A DNA stretch of 64,000 bases. Source: B10-G9 sp963712165. Lineage in GTDB: Bacteria; Chloroflexota; Anaerolineae; Anaerolineales; UBA11858. The notes below the pieces were generated by a model that worked only from the letters and a program-made list of their open reading frames with translations, searched no databases and was not told the DNA's origin. The stretch spans positions 62,001-126,000 of the forward strand of contig CAVQGY010000003.1 in NCBI GenBank assembly GCA_963712165.1, in the 5' to 3' direction. Made by a program: the position numbers and the translations under genes. This document shows, one piece after another, positions 1-8,892 of the stretch; positions within the stretch are counted from its first letter, which is position 1, and every line of letters starts with the position of its first letter.

Positions 1-78
1 CGTGTGATATTGAAGAGTCCTCAATTTCAATCTAAGTGTATTATTCACCTATCAGATAGACCCCAATAGAGAGAATAT

Positions 79-1350
79 ATGGAAACCAAAGAATTATTCG
101 CAAAGCCACTGGCTGAATTGCGTCAAATTGCCGAAGATTTGAACGTTGATCGGGCAAAATGGCTCAAAAGGGAAGCCCTGGTCTTGGAAATTCAGCGAGC
201 AGATGCTGAACTGAATGGCCGGGAAGTCAGGGGAGGCATTCTGGAAATTATGAGCGAAGGGATCGGTTTTCTGCGCTCAGCACATTATATGTCTGGGCCA
301 GATGACATCTATGTTTCCCAATCACAAATCCGCCGATTCGATCTTCGCAGCGGCGACCTTGTGATCGGCCATGTTCGCCCTCCTCGGAATTCTGAACGCC
401 ATTACGGCTTGCTGAAGGCGGAAAGTGTCAACGGCTTGGAGCCTAAGGAAGCCAAACGGCGACCAGATTTTCATTCCTTGACCCCGATCTTTCCCAATGA
501 ACGATTTGACCTGGAAACTTCTCCACATATCACCTCGACCCGATTGATCAACCTGATCACACCCATTGGTAAGGGCCAGCGTGGATTGATCGTTTCTCCA
601 CCGAAGGCAGGGAAGACAACGATATTAAAGGAAATAACCAATGCTGTATCCGGCAAGTATCCCGAAGTGCATCTGATCGTGGCTCTGATCGGTGAGCGCC
701 CGGAAGAGGTGACAGATATGGACCGCTCGGTAGATGCAGAGGTTATCTCCTCAACATTTGATGAGCCCGTCTCATCGCATGTACGTGTGGCTGAGATGGT
801 TCTTGAACGGGCCAAACGGTTGGTTGAGTCCGGGATGGATGTGGTGGTCATGCTTGATTCCATCACCCGGCTAGCCAGGGCCTATAACCTGGTCGTCACC
901 CCCTCCGGCCGGACGCTGTCAGGTGGCATCGACCCCTCAGCCCTCTATCCGCCCAAGCGCTTTTTTGGTGCTGCCAGAAATATTGAAGAAGGTGGCTCAC
1001 TAACCATTATCGGCACCTGCCTGATCGATACAGGTTCCCGGATGGATGATGTGGTCTACGAGGAATTCAAAGGTACAGGAAATTTGGAGCTCCATCTTTC
1101 CCGAACCCTGCAGGAAAGGCGGGTATTCCCGGCCATCGATGTCTCCCGGTCTTCCACCCGGCGTGAAGAGCTTCTCCTAGGACCGGATCTCACGCCCCGT
1201 GTCTGGCTAATGCGGCGCATGTACGACCAGATGGTTTCTGATCCACCTCACGGCGCCGGCATGGATCAGGCCTCTGCCACTGAAACTATTATCAAGCGGA
1301 TCAGCGAGACCAGCGATAATGAAGAGTTCCTGGCCACGCTGAATGAGTAA
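79..1350 (+). CDS. rho: Transcription termination factor Rho
   Basis: This is the hexameric RNA-dependent ATPase that ends transcription at Rho-dependent sites in the cytoplasm. The 423 residues match the family length. An N-terminal Rho_N helical segment (about 8-45) is followed by a cold-shock-like RNA-binding domain (about 50-130) and a RecA-type ATPase core with Walker A SPPKAGKTT near residue 174 and a Walker B region ending MLDSITRLARAYN. The GERPEEVTDM segment is also typical of Rho. The ATG has a GAGAGA-type ribosome site at 69-74. The next gene begins 26 bases downstream, so the two may be cotranscribed. The 78 bases before the start show no convincing promoter. Identity is clear. 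Confidence 0.97.
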   Translation: METKELFAKPLAELRQIAEDLNVDRAKWLKREALVLEIQRADAELNGREVRGGILEIMSEGIGFLRSAHYMSGPDDIYVSQSQIRRFDLRSGDLVIGHVRPPRNSERHYGLLKAESVNGLEPKEAKRRPDFHSLTPIFPNERFDLETSPHITSTRLINLITPIGKGQRGLIVSPPKAGKTTILKEITNAVSGKYPEVHLIVALIGERPEEVTDMDRSVDAEVISSTFDEPVSSHVRVAEMVLERAKRLVESGMDVVVMLDSITRLARAYNLVVTPSGRTLSGGIDPSALYPPKRFFGAARNIEEGGSLTIIGTCLIDTGSRMDDVVYEEFKGTGNLELHLSRTLQERRVFPAIDVSRSSTRREELLLGPDLTPRVWLMRRMYDQMVSDPPHGAGMDQASATETIIKRISETSDNEEFLATLNE

Positions 1351-1376
1351 ATCCGAACCAGAGAGAGATAGCGATC

Positions 1377-2441
1377 ATGCGTAGGGACATATTGCTTTCC
1401 TGGTTTCTTTGGGTCATCGCAATTCTGCTGCTGACTGGTGCGGGTTCGTTGGCCTGGGTCAGGTATTTTACGGATTATGACCTCTCCCTGACAACTGCCG
1501 CTCCGAATCCAGCCCAGGAATCTCCTCGGCGAGAAGAAGAAAACATCCACATCCCCGATTTTGTTCATGAGATCAAACCGCCCGCTATAACCCGGGCTGT
1601 GAAGCCGCATACTGTTATTCCTGAGAGAGAGAACACACAAGTTCTTACTTACCTGGTTGAGTTTAATGATTCTATGTTCGGTCTGGCCGCAAAATATGAT
1701 CTTGAGCCAGAGTCTATCCTCTGGTCCAATTATGATGTCCTTCGGGACGATCCCCACTCACTATCACCTGGTATGGAGTTGATTATTCCACCTATTGATG
1801 GGATCTATTATCAATGGGAAGTTGGAGATACCTTTGAATCTGTGGCGAAAAAATTAAAAACGGACCCCGAATTGATCATCAATTGGATCGGTAACGATCT
1901 GGACCTGCTTGACCCGGTTGTGGAGGCAGGTGAAATGGTCATGGTCCCAGGGGGACAAAGGGAGTTCCAGCAGTGGATCTTGCCTACTATTGCCCGCGGT
2001 CAGGCAGGTGTATCCTCCGGGCTGTATGGCGCAGGAGCCTGTGTGGGGCCATTTGAGGGCTTGTATGGAGGTGGCGGATTTATCTGGCCGACCATTGGCC
2101 ACACACTATCTGGGAATGATTTCTGGGGAGGCCATCTGGCGATCGATATTGGCTTGGTGGTAGGAGAGCCGGTCTTCGCATCCGATTCTGGAGTGGTGGT
2201 CTTTGCAGGCTGGGCTACAGGTGGATACGGAAATGTGGTAGTTGTGGATCACGGAACCGGCTACCAGACGTTATACGCCCACCTTTCTGGGGTGACTTCT
2301 GGCTGTGGGCAGAGCGTTTATCAAGGCCAAACTATCGGCTTGGGTGGAAATACAGGAAACTCATCAGGAGCTCACCTTCATTTTGAAGTCCGCTACCAGG
2401 GGGGATTCGTAAATCCCTGGTACGTGCTTCCACCTCCCTAA
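1377..2441 (+). CDS. LysM-domain M23 family metallopeptidase
   Basis: This is a probable envelope-anchored peptidoglycan endopeptidase or an activator of one. A single N-terminal membrane segment (about 10-29) is followed by a Pro/Glu-rich linker, two LysM-like modules (about 90-138 and 143-192), a Gly-rich stretch and a C-terminal M23/LytM domain (about 245-350). The zinc and catalytic pattern looks complete: H253 and D257 in GGHLAIDIG, H302 in LYAHLS and the HLHF motif at 333-336. The domain is therefore predicted to be active, unlike the degenerate LytM domains of activator proteins. It follows rho closely and precedes a 65-residue orphan with an AGGAGA site. Its exact substrate bond cannot be read from sequence. 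Confidence 0.88.
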   Translation: MRRDILLSWFLWVIAILLLTGAGSLAWVRYFTDYDLSLTTAAPNPAQESPRREEENIHIPDFVHEIKPPAITRAVKPHTVIPERENTQVLTYLVEFNDSMFGLAAKYDLEPESILWSNYDVLRDDPHSLSPGMELIIPPIDGIYYQWEVGDTFESVAKKLKTDPELIINWIGNDLDLLDPVVEAGEMVMVPGGQREFQQWILPTIARGQAGVSSGLYGAGACVGPFEGLYGGGGFIWPTIGHTLSGNDFWGGHLAIDIGLVVGEPVFASDSGVVVFAGWATGGYGNVVVVDHGTGYQTLYAHLSGVTSGCGQSVYQGQTIGLGGNTGNSSGAHLHFEVRYQGGFVNPWYVLPPP

Positions 2442-2465
2442 CGAGTACAGGACATTTTAGGAGAC

Positions 2466-2663
2466 ATGATGACAAAAGAGATAAATGATCAGGATTTTGA
2501 CACTCAAGTGATCGCTGAAACTGAGAATTACCTTGCCTGGAGGGCTGATGAGCCGGATGGCGAGAGCACATATCACCTGGAGCTCAACAATCTAACGGTC
2601 CACTTCTTTCAAGAGGAATGGCGTGAGTTTTTAGAGCTGGCCGATATTTTATTGGACCGGTAA
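2466..2663 (+). CDS. Small acidic protein of unknown function (65 aa)
   Basis: I do not recognise this family. The 65-residue product is acidic, has no membrane segment or signal peptide, and reads as a short alpha/beta protein (a YHLELNNLTVHFFQEEW strand-turn-helix core and an acidic helical end). The ribosome site AGGAGAC lies directly before two consecutive ATG codons (2466 and 2469), which supports real translation. It starts 24 bases after the M23 peptidase and probably shares its transcript. The hydrophobic/aromatic pattern looks like a folded protein rather than a chance frame. Confidence 0.65.
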   Translation: MMTKEINDQDFDTQVIAETENYLAWRADEPDGESTYHLELNNLTVHFFQEEWREFLELADILLDR

Positions 2664-3061
2664 CTTCAATGCCCGCTTGATCGCGAGGGTGTGGGGGAAA
2701 AAGGATCTTGAGTGTTCTGACTTGTTAGTTAGAACATGCTGCGTACGAGCAGTATCGAATGTGGCTGCCCCTCACTTCGAGCATTCCAATCATAAACAGA
2801 TAAGAGGGAAGGACATCGTTCTGTTATTTTGGGATAGCTGCTAGAAAGGCTCTTATTCTAAAATCCATAGAAGATACACCCTGTCTTGTGACGCTCATTT
2901 AACCATGTTAGACTAGCAGTATACTCGTTAGGGAATCCCTTCATCGAACGGCTTGCCAATTATCCGGGGGGATTATAATTAAATAGCAGGCACATCACTT
3001 ATAAACCCTTCTGGCAGAATGGTATTGCCAACTCTCCCTGAAGGATCATTGGGAATTAAAG
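2664..3061. other. 398-base intergenic region upstream of polA
   Basis: No credible coding frame, tRNA or strong hairpin is visible here. The right-hand part holds AT-rich promoter-like sequence, including a TATAAT at 2974-2979. The left part (about 2670-2850) shows nothing I can name. It may hold the terminator of the rho operon and the polA promoter. Confidence 0.5.
2953..2979 (+). promoter_or_regulatory. Candidate polA promoter
   Basis: TTGCCA (2953-2958) and a perfect TATAAT (2974-2979) are separated by 15 bases. That spacing is short for a sigma-70 promoter, but the -10 is ideal and it lies 83 bases before polA. Confidence 0.4.
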
Positions 3062-5863
3062 ATGACATCTACCCTTTACCTGATCGACGGACATGCCCTT
3101 GCTTACCGGTCTTATTATGCTCTGACCAGCGGCGGTACTGATCAATCCCGCTGGCTGACCAGTAAGGGTGAACCTACCGCGGGAATCTATGGTTTTACCA
3201 GCGTTCTTTTGCGGCTCCTCGAGCAGGAACGGCCGGATTATCTCGCTGTGGTCTTCGATACGGGAAAGACATTCCGAGATGAGATCTACCCCGACTATAA
3301 AGCAACCCGGGAAAAAATGCCCGAGGATCTCAGGCCTCAGATAGAGAGAATCCGCGAATTGGTTGATACTTTTAATATCCCCCGGGCGGAAATGATAGGC
3401 TACGAAGCAGATGATGTGCTGGGCAGCCTGGCGCGGTGGGCTGTGGAAAAGGGTCTGGCAGTAAAAATCATCACTGGCGATAAAGATCTGCTTCAACTGG
3501 TTGATGAGCGAGTCTGCGTCAATCTGCCGGGAAGATCTATGGGGGATGCTAAGGATTACTTCCGGGAGGATGTTAAGGAGGCTTTAGGTATTTGGCCTGA
3601 GCAAGTGGTAGATTTTAAAGCTATTATCGGCGACCGTTCCGACAATATCCCTGGGGTGTATGGAGTAGGGGAAAAAACAGCGGTTAAGCTGTTGGAGGAT
3701 TATCAAACTCTGGATAATATTTATGAACACATTGATGAGGTCACGGGCCGGTTCCGGACCAAGTTGTTAGAAGGAAAGGAAAATGCCTATCTGAGCCAGA
3801 AGCTGGCCCAGATTGTCAGCGATCTGGGTGTGGAAATCGACCTGGATCAGGCCAAACCGGATGAGTTTGATCCCTTGAAAGTCAGAGAGCTGTTCCGGAC
3901 GCTGGAATTTAAAACCCTGCTCAACCGGCTTTCAGTTGTGGAAGATATCTATGGAAAAACCATTCAGGAAGGCCAGATGGCCATGTTCAGTGGTGGGGAG
4001 GAGGAAAAGAGTGAGTTCCTGACAACGGTGGAATCCCCGGGAGGGATCAAGGTTGAACTGATTACAACACAAGATAGCCTGAAAATTCTGGTTGATACCT
4101 TGATGTCCTCCTCCCAGATCGCCTTTGATACGGAAACGACCTCAACAGATCAGATGTCCGCTGATCTGGTGGGTATTTCCCTGGCGGTTTCCGATAGTGG
4201 GGGATACTATATTCCTGTTGGCCATCAGGAAGGTGAACAACTCGACCTGGATGTTGTGTTGGAGGCTCTCCGCGGACCGATGACAGATCCGGATATTCCC
4301 AAGCTGGGCCACAACTTGAAGTTTGATTATGTCATGCTCGCCCGATCTGGACTTAAAGTCCACCCCTTGGGATTCGACACGATGATCGCAGAATGGGTAG
4401 TTAATCCCTCCTCCAGAAACCTGGGTTTGAAGAAACTGGCCTGGGTGAGGCTGAATCGCACCATGCAGGAAATTGAAAGTCTGATTGGTAAAGGCAGATC
4501 GGAGATCACTATGGCAGAAGTAGCCATTCAGGATGCTGCCAGGTATGCTGTGGAAGATGCTGTGATGGTGATGATGCTGAAGCCTGTGCTGGAGTATGAC
4601 CTGAAGCAGGCCCAAAGTCTGGACCTTTTCCAGGATATGGAGATGCCGCTTATCCCCATCCTGGCTGGAATGGAGATGGAAGGTATTGGACTGAATGTCC
4701 CTTTCCTGGTGGAAATGTCTGGGAGGTTGGAATCGGACCTGGCTGAACTTGAAAAGAAGATCTTCCGGATCGTTGGTCATGAATTCAATCTAAATTCACC
4801 GAAACAATTGTCTGAAGCTTTGTTCACTGAGCTGGAATTGATCCCCCCGGACCGGGGAAGTAAAACCGCCAGTGGTTATTATTCGACTTCCGCTGATGTG
4901 CTTGAGTATCTTAGAAACCAGCATGAGGTCCCAGCACTGTTGCTTGAATATCGGGAATATACAAAATTAAAATCCACCTATGTGGATGCTCTTCAAAACC
5001 AGGTTAACCCTGAGACAGGCCGCGTGCACACTTCCTACAACCAGACAGGATCGGTTACAGGCAGGATTGCTTCAACAGATCCTAATTTGCAGAACATACC
5101 TATTCGTTCGGAGCTGGGTCGGCAGGTCAGAAAAGCCTTTGTGGCTGCTCCCGGTCATTCCCTGGTGGCTGTTGATTATTCCCAGATCGAGCTTCGGGTG
5201 GCTGCCCACATGGCAGGTGATCAAGCGATGCTGAAAGCCTTCAGGGAGGGAAGGGATATTCATACAACCACTGCGGCTGCCGTTCTGAATATTTCCCCTG
5301 AGGAAGTTACCAGCCAGCAGCGCAGGGACGCGAAGGCGATCAATTTTGGGTTGATCTACGGAATGAGCGCTTTTGGTCTGACCCAAACAACGGAACTGAC
5401 TCTGGCAGAAGCGGAGCAGTTCGTAGAGACTTATTTTCAGCGCTTCCCGGGGATCAAAGGCTACCTGGATCAAATCCGAGAACAGGTCAGGGAGACTGGT
5501 TATGTAGAGACCCTATTAGGCAGACGGAGATATTTTCCCCGCTTGACAACAGCGACGAATATGAATATCAGACGACGTGAAGAGCGGGAGGCTATTAATG
5601 CGCCGATTCAAGGCACCGCGGCGGATATTATGAAACTGGCTATGATCGAGGTTGCAGACCGGCTGGCAGCTTCGAAACTAGCAAGCAAGATCTTGCTCCA
5701 GGTGCATGATGAACTGGTCCTTGAAGTGAAAGATGGGGAAGTTGAAGAAACCATTAAACTGGTAAAATCTGCCATGGAGGATGTATACTCATTGGAGATC
5801 CCCCTGACGACCGGAGCTCAGAGTGGACGGGACTGGGGTTCTTTGACCGAGTATACTGGTTAA
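3062..5863 (+). CDS. polA: DNA polymerase I
   Basis: Replication and repair polymerase for primer removal and gap filling, 933 residues. The three classical domains are present: an N-terminal 5'-3' exonuclease/FEN domain (about 1-300), a 3'-5' exonuclease domain and the family A polymerase. The proofreading residues appear intact: DTET (motif I), GHNLKFD (motif II) and YAVEDA (motif III, matching the Escherichia coli Y497/D501 region). Polymerase motif A is VDYSQIELR, the O-helix motif B reads RRDAKAINFGLIYG, with Phe at the ddNTP-discrimination position, and motif C is QVHDEL. This is a fully proofreading enzyme, unlike Taq Pol I. The TPR gene begins 21 bases downstream. Confidence 0.97.
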   Translation: MTSTLYLIDGHALAYRSYYALTSGGTDQSRWLTSKGEPTAGIYGFTSVLLRLLEQERPDYLAVVFDTGKTFRDEIYPDYKATREKMPEDLRPQIERIRELVDTFNIPRAEMIGYEADDVLGSLARWAVEKGLAVKIITGDKDLLQLVDERVCVNLPGRSMGDAKDYFREDVKEALGIWPEQVVDFKAIIGDRSDNIPGVYGVGEKTAVKLLEDYQTLDNIYEHIDEVTGRFRTKLLEGKENAYLSQKLAQIVSDLGVEIDLDQAKPDEFDPLKVRELFRTLEFKTLLNRLSVVEDIYGKTIQEGQMAMFSGGEEEKSEFLTTVESPGGIKVELITTQDSLKILVDTLMSSSQIAFDTETTSTDQMSADLVGISLAVSDSGGYYIPVGHQEGEQLDLDVVLEALRGPMTDPDIPKLGHNLKFDYVMLARSGLKVHPLGFDTMIAEWVVNPSSRNLGLKKLAWVRLNRTMQEIESLIGKGRSEITMAEVAIQDAARYAVEDAVMVMMLKPVLEYDLKQAQSLDLFQDMEMPLIPILAGMEMEGIGLNVPFLVEMSGRLESDLAELEKKIFRIVGHEFNLNSPKQLSEALFTELELIPPDRGSKTASGYYSTSADVLEYLRNQHEVPALLLEYREYTKLKSTYVDALQNQVNPETGRVHTSYNQTGSVTGRIASTDPNLQNIPIRSELGRQVRKAFVAAPGHSLVAVDYSQIELRVAAHMAGDQAMLKAFREGRDIHTTTAAAVLNISPEEVTSQQRRDAKAINFGLIYGMSAFGLTQTTELTLAEAEQFVETYFQRFPGIKGYLDQIREQVRETGYVETLLGRRRYFPRLTTATNMNIRRREEREAINAPIQGTAADIMKLAMIEVADRLAASKLASKILLQVHDELVLEVKDGEVEETIKLVKSAMEDVYSLEIPLTTGAQSGRDWGSLTEYTG

Positions 5864-5884
5864 TACCATTGAAGAGAGAGCGTT

Positions 5885-7837
5885 ATGATTGAAAAGAAAC
5901 AAGAGCTGCGGGATATGTTATCTAAAGGCAACTCTGCTGCCTGGGATAAGAACTGGAGTGACGCTGCCGTTTATTACCAGCAGGCTCTTGATATGGATCC
6001 GGGTAATTTTAAAGCGCTGACCAATATTGGCTTGGCTTATTATGAAATGAAGGATTACCGGGAAGCGCTGGATGCTTATAGTAAAGCTGTAGAATCCAGC
6101 CCAAATGATCCGGCCCCATTTGAAAAAATGTTCGTAATCTACAAGGAAGTAGATCGACCCGTTGAAGCAGTCAAAGCTGCATTGCATGCCGCAGAAGCTC
6201 ATTTAAAGAACGAAGATATCCAAAAAGCTATTGAGAATTGGAAACGCGTGTTGGAGTTAGACATTCAAAATGTCAAAGCCCACGCTCGTTTGGGTATGGT
6301 CTATGAGCGGCTTGGGAAAAAGAAACTCGCGGTAAGTGAATATATCAATACAGCAAGTTTGCTTCAGTTAGCTGGCAATATTGAAAAAGCCACTGAATCC
6401 ATCGACCGGGCCTTGAAATGTTCACCAGAGAATATCATCGCACTGCGTGCCAGGGAGATCCTGCATCAGGGTCGGCAGCTTCCCATTCCTGAGCCTATAG
6501 ACAAAGAGCCCGAAGAAGAGACCAAGGTTGATGTGGTGCAGCTAGAAGCCCCGAAACCTGAACCAGAGATGCAGTATGATAATCCGGTTGTGGAAGCAGT
6601 TGAAAAAGCAATGATCATTCTCGCTGAAATGATGTTTGAAGAGGACTCATCTGCAGATAGTGGAATAAAGGGCTCAAAACGCGACCTGGACTCTGCCCTA
6701 AGCTGGAACACTGATGATGGGGATCGTGTAGCTGATGACAGCGTGGTGAAGCTTCATATATCCCAGGCAATCGAGAATTATTCTGTTGAGAACGAAAAGG
6801 ACGCAGCGGAAAATATCAAAAAGGCAATTGATGAAGGGTATACCAACCCGGCGGCCTATTTCTTGTTGGGTTATCTTTTCAGCAACCTCGGAAGGATGGA
6901 AAGCGCCGTCCGCTCCTTAAATAAATCCGTCTCCCACGAGAATTTTGCACTGGCATCTCGTTTGTTATTAGCCCAGGATCATGCTGGCAAGGAAGCGTGG
7001 GTAGATGCCAGCCGGGAGTATCTTGAAGCCCTGAGAATAGCGGATACATCACTAGCTGCCAAGGAAGATGTTGAGGATCTGATTCACCTCTATGAAGTGA
7101 TGATGGATGATCTTGAACAGCAGGAAGGTGATGATGCCTATATTGAAATGAGCACGCATATCGGTGAGATGTTGATGAGGCCTGACTGGCGGGCTATCCT
7201 GATCGAACTGCGGGCGAAAGGGAAATCTCAGGATGGCTTGATCCTTCCCCAGCTGGACGCTCTTCTGGATGACCGCCGCAGCCAGATCATGGGTGTTCAT
7301 CAGAATATCAATGTCCTGGCTCAGGACGGCCATTATGGCGCAGCAATGGAATTGGCTTTCTTTGCTTTGAGAAATGCACCCACCTTCCTGCCTTTGCATG
7401 TCACTATTGGCGATCTGCTTATGGAGCAGAACAAGATTGACGGGGCTGTGTCAAAATACCTGGCGGTTGCGGATGTTTATACAGTTCAGGGGAAAACAGA
7501 ACGGGCATTGACCATGCTTAAGAAGGTCATAGATCTCCAACCCATGAATATTGAGATCCGGCAGCGAGAGATCGACCTGCTCGAGGATTACGGACTGAAA
7601 GAAGAAGCTATCCAGGAATATATCAATCTGGCTGAGGTCTTTTTCCCCCTGGCCGAGTTAGATAGCGCCAGGACAGCCTATATCAAGGCGATAACGTTAT
7701 CTCAATCACTCTCAGATGGTGAGGCTAGTTCGGATGAAATTGCTCCAACGATTGGCAGATCTCGATATCCAGCGCCTGGACTGGGAATCAGCTATCGCCA
7801 CCTATGCAGAGATCAGCGAGGTTTCCCCGGGAAATAA
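5885..7837 (+). CDS. TPR-repeat protein, N-terminal part (frameshifted)
   Basis: A tetratricopeptide-repeat scaffold of unknown partner. Several TPR units are visible near the start (for example NIGLAYYEMKDYREALDAYS), then an acidic Pro/Glu linker around residues 195-245, then further degenerate TPR helices. The ATG has an AGAGAGAG site upstream. The last 35 or so residues of this frame (a Pro/Arg-rich, non-helical tail after about 7735) look like out-of-frame translation. The TPR pattern resumes in another frame at 7716-8201. The intact protein would be close to 770 residues. It sits just upstream of an ECF sigma factor and may belong with that sensing module. Confidence 0.8.
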   Translation: MIEKKQELRDMLSKGNSAAWDKNWSDAAVYYQQALDMDPGNFKALTNIGLAYYEMKDYREALDAYSKAVESSPNDPAPFEKMFVIYKEVDRPVEAVKAALHAAEAHLKNEDIQKAIENWKRVLELDIQNVKAHARLGMVYERLGKKKLAVSEYINTASLLQLAGNIEKATESIDRALKCSPENIIALRAREILHQGRQLPIPEPIDKEPEEETKVDVVQLEAPKPEPEMQYDNPVVEAVEKAMIILAEMMFEEDSSADSGIKGSKRDLDSALSWNTDDGDRVADDSVVKLHISQAIENYSVENEKDAAENIKKAIDEGYTNPAAYFLLGYLFSNLGRMESAVRSLNKSVSHENFALASRLLLAQDHAGKEAWVDASREYLEALRIADTSLAAKEDVEDLIHLYEVMMDDLEQQEGDDAYIEMSTHIGEMLMRPDWRAILIELRAKGKSQDGLILPQLDALLDDRRSQIMGVHQNINVLAQDGHYGAAMELAFFALRNAPTFLPLHVTIGDLLMEQNKIDGAVSKYLAVADVYTVQGKTERALTMLKKVIDLQPMNIEIRQREIDLLEDYGLKEEAIQEYINLAEVFFPLAELDSARTAYIKAITLSQSLSDGEASSDEIAPTIGRSRYPAPGLGISYRHLCRDQRGFPGK

Positions 7838-8201
7838 GAAGGCCAGTGTATCAATAGTGGACTTGAACTACAGGTTGGGTAAATCCCGCCAGGCTGAACA
7901 GGAGATCGTACGCTTCCTGGGACTTTTTGACCCAAAGGAAAACAAAGAAGTCCTTGCTGATTATTTGACCAGTCTGAAAACTGAGCTTCCCCAGGAAGAA
8001 TTCATCGTCCGCCAGCTAATTGATTTTTATACAGGACTTGGTTTACAGGAACAGGCAATTTCTGAGTTGGACGGTTTGGGTGATATGCTGCTCGAAGCTG
8101 GTAGAAGAGAGGACGCTGTTGCTGTCATCCAGGAAATTGTCTCTCTGAATCCTCCTAATGTGGAAGACTACCAGAAACTTTTGGGACAGCTTCAAGGCTA
8201 G
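7716..8201 (+). CDS. TPR-repeat protein, C-terminal part (frameshifted continuation)
   Basis: This frame continues the TPR protein that begins at 5885. From LLQRLADLDIQRLDWESAI onward it carries regular TPR helix pairs through to the stop at 8201. It has no convincing ribosome site at 7716, and its first six or so residues look like non-homologous lead-in. The two frames differ by +1 (or -2), so one extra base or two missing bases near 7716-7740 would split a single gene. I see no slippery heptamer that would suggest programmed frameshifting. A sequencing error or a recent mutation are both possible. Confidence 0.7.
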   Translation: MVRLVRMKLLQRLADLDIQRLDWESAIATYAEISEVSPGNKKASVSIVDLNYRLGKSRQAEQEIVRFLGLFDPKENKEVLADYLTSLKTELPQEEFIVRQLIDFYTGLGLQEQAISELDGLGDMLLEAGRREDAVAVIQEIVSLNPPNVEDYQKLLGQLQG

Positions 8202-8244
8202 AAGGATCTGAATAAGCAGGATTAGAGGCGGCATACTCAGATGC

Positions 8245-8892
8245 ATGGCTGCCAGAGAAGGCAGCCTAATGATTCAGACTATGGATCTCAAGGATCAAAT
8301 CTCTAAAGCATTAAAAGGAGATCTGGATGCCTTCAACCAGGTTGTCCTCGAGTACCAATCCCTGGTATACAACCAGGCGTACCGGGTGATTGGTGAACCG
8401 GACGCGGCGGCTGATGCAACCCAGGAAGCCTTTATCTCTGCTTATAAAAAACTTCATACCTATCGCGGCGGATCATTCAAGAGCTGGCTGCTCAGGATTG
8501 TCAGTAATGCTTGTTATGATGAATTTCGACGCCGGAAACGGCAGCCAGTCGTACCATTGACTCCTGAAGATGATCAGGGGGAGGATTTGGAGTCAGCTCC
8601 CTGGCTCGAGGATCAATCCGAGAACCCAGAAGAATTCACTCAACGTAAAGAACTCTCAACAGCCATTCAAACCTGCTTGAACCGCCTGGATATCGAGTTC
8701 AGGACAGTTGTTGTCTTGATCGACATCCAGGGGATGGATTACGCAGCAGCTGCAGCGATCGTTGACAGTCCCCTGGGAACGATTAAGAGTCGATTGGCCA
8801 GAGCCAGGAAGGGTCTCCAGGATTGTCTGCGTGAATTTAAGGAACTTTTACCGCCTAATTTGCGTCATGTAAGTGAGGTGGTATCGGAATGA
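8245..8892 (+). CDS. ECF-type RNA polymerase sigma factor
   Basis: A group 4 sigma factor of about 215 residues that directs RNA polymerase to a stress or envelope regulon. Region 2 is clear (VYNQAYRVIGEPDAAADATQ through SFKSWLLRIVSNACYDEFRRR), followed by an acidic linker and region 4, whose helix-turn-helix reads MDYAAAAAIVDSPLGTIKSRLARAR. The start is uncertain: ATG codons at 8245, 8269 and 8281 are all in frame, and a perfect 7-bp hairpin (8247-8266) overlaps the first and precedes the second. The stop overlaps the start of the next gene in an ATGA arrangement, typical of a sigma/anti-sigma pair made by coupled translation. Confidence 0.93.
   Translation: MAAREGSLMIQTMDLKDQISKALKGDLDAFNQVVLEYQSLVYNQAYRVIGEPDAAADATQEAFISAYKKLHTYRGGSFKSWLLRIVSNACYDEFRRRKRQPVVPLTPEDDQGEDLESAPWLEDQSENPEEFTQRKELSTAIQTCLNRLDIEFRTVVVLIDIQGMDYAAAAAIVDSPLGTIKSRLARARKGLQDCLREFKELLPPNLRHVSEVVSE
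8247..8266 (+). promoter_or_regulatory. Hairpin at the start of the ECF sigma gene
   Basis: A perfect inverted repeat (GGCTGCC, 8247-8253, with GGCAGCC, 8260-8266) with a 6-base loop lies between two possible start codons (8245 and 8269). If 8269 is the true start, it would cover the ribosome-binding region. Confidence 0.35.

Noticed and set aside
7716..7837. Programmed ribosomal frameshift in the TPR gene
   Set aside because: No slippery heptamer, downstream pseudoknot or internal ribosome site pattern is visible.
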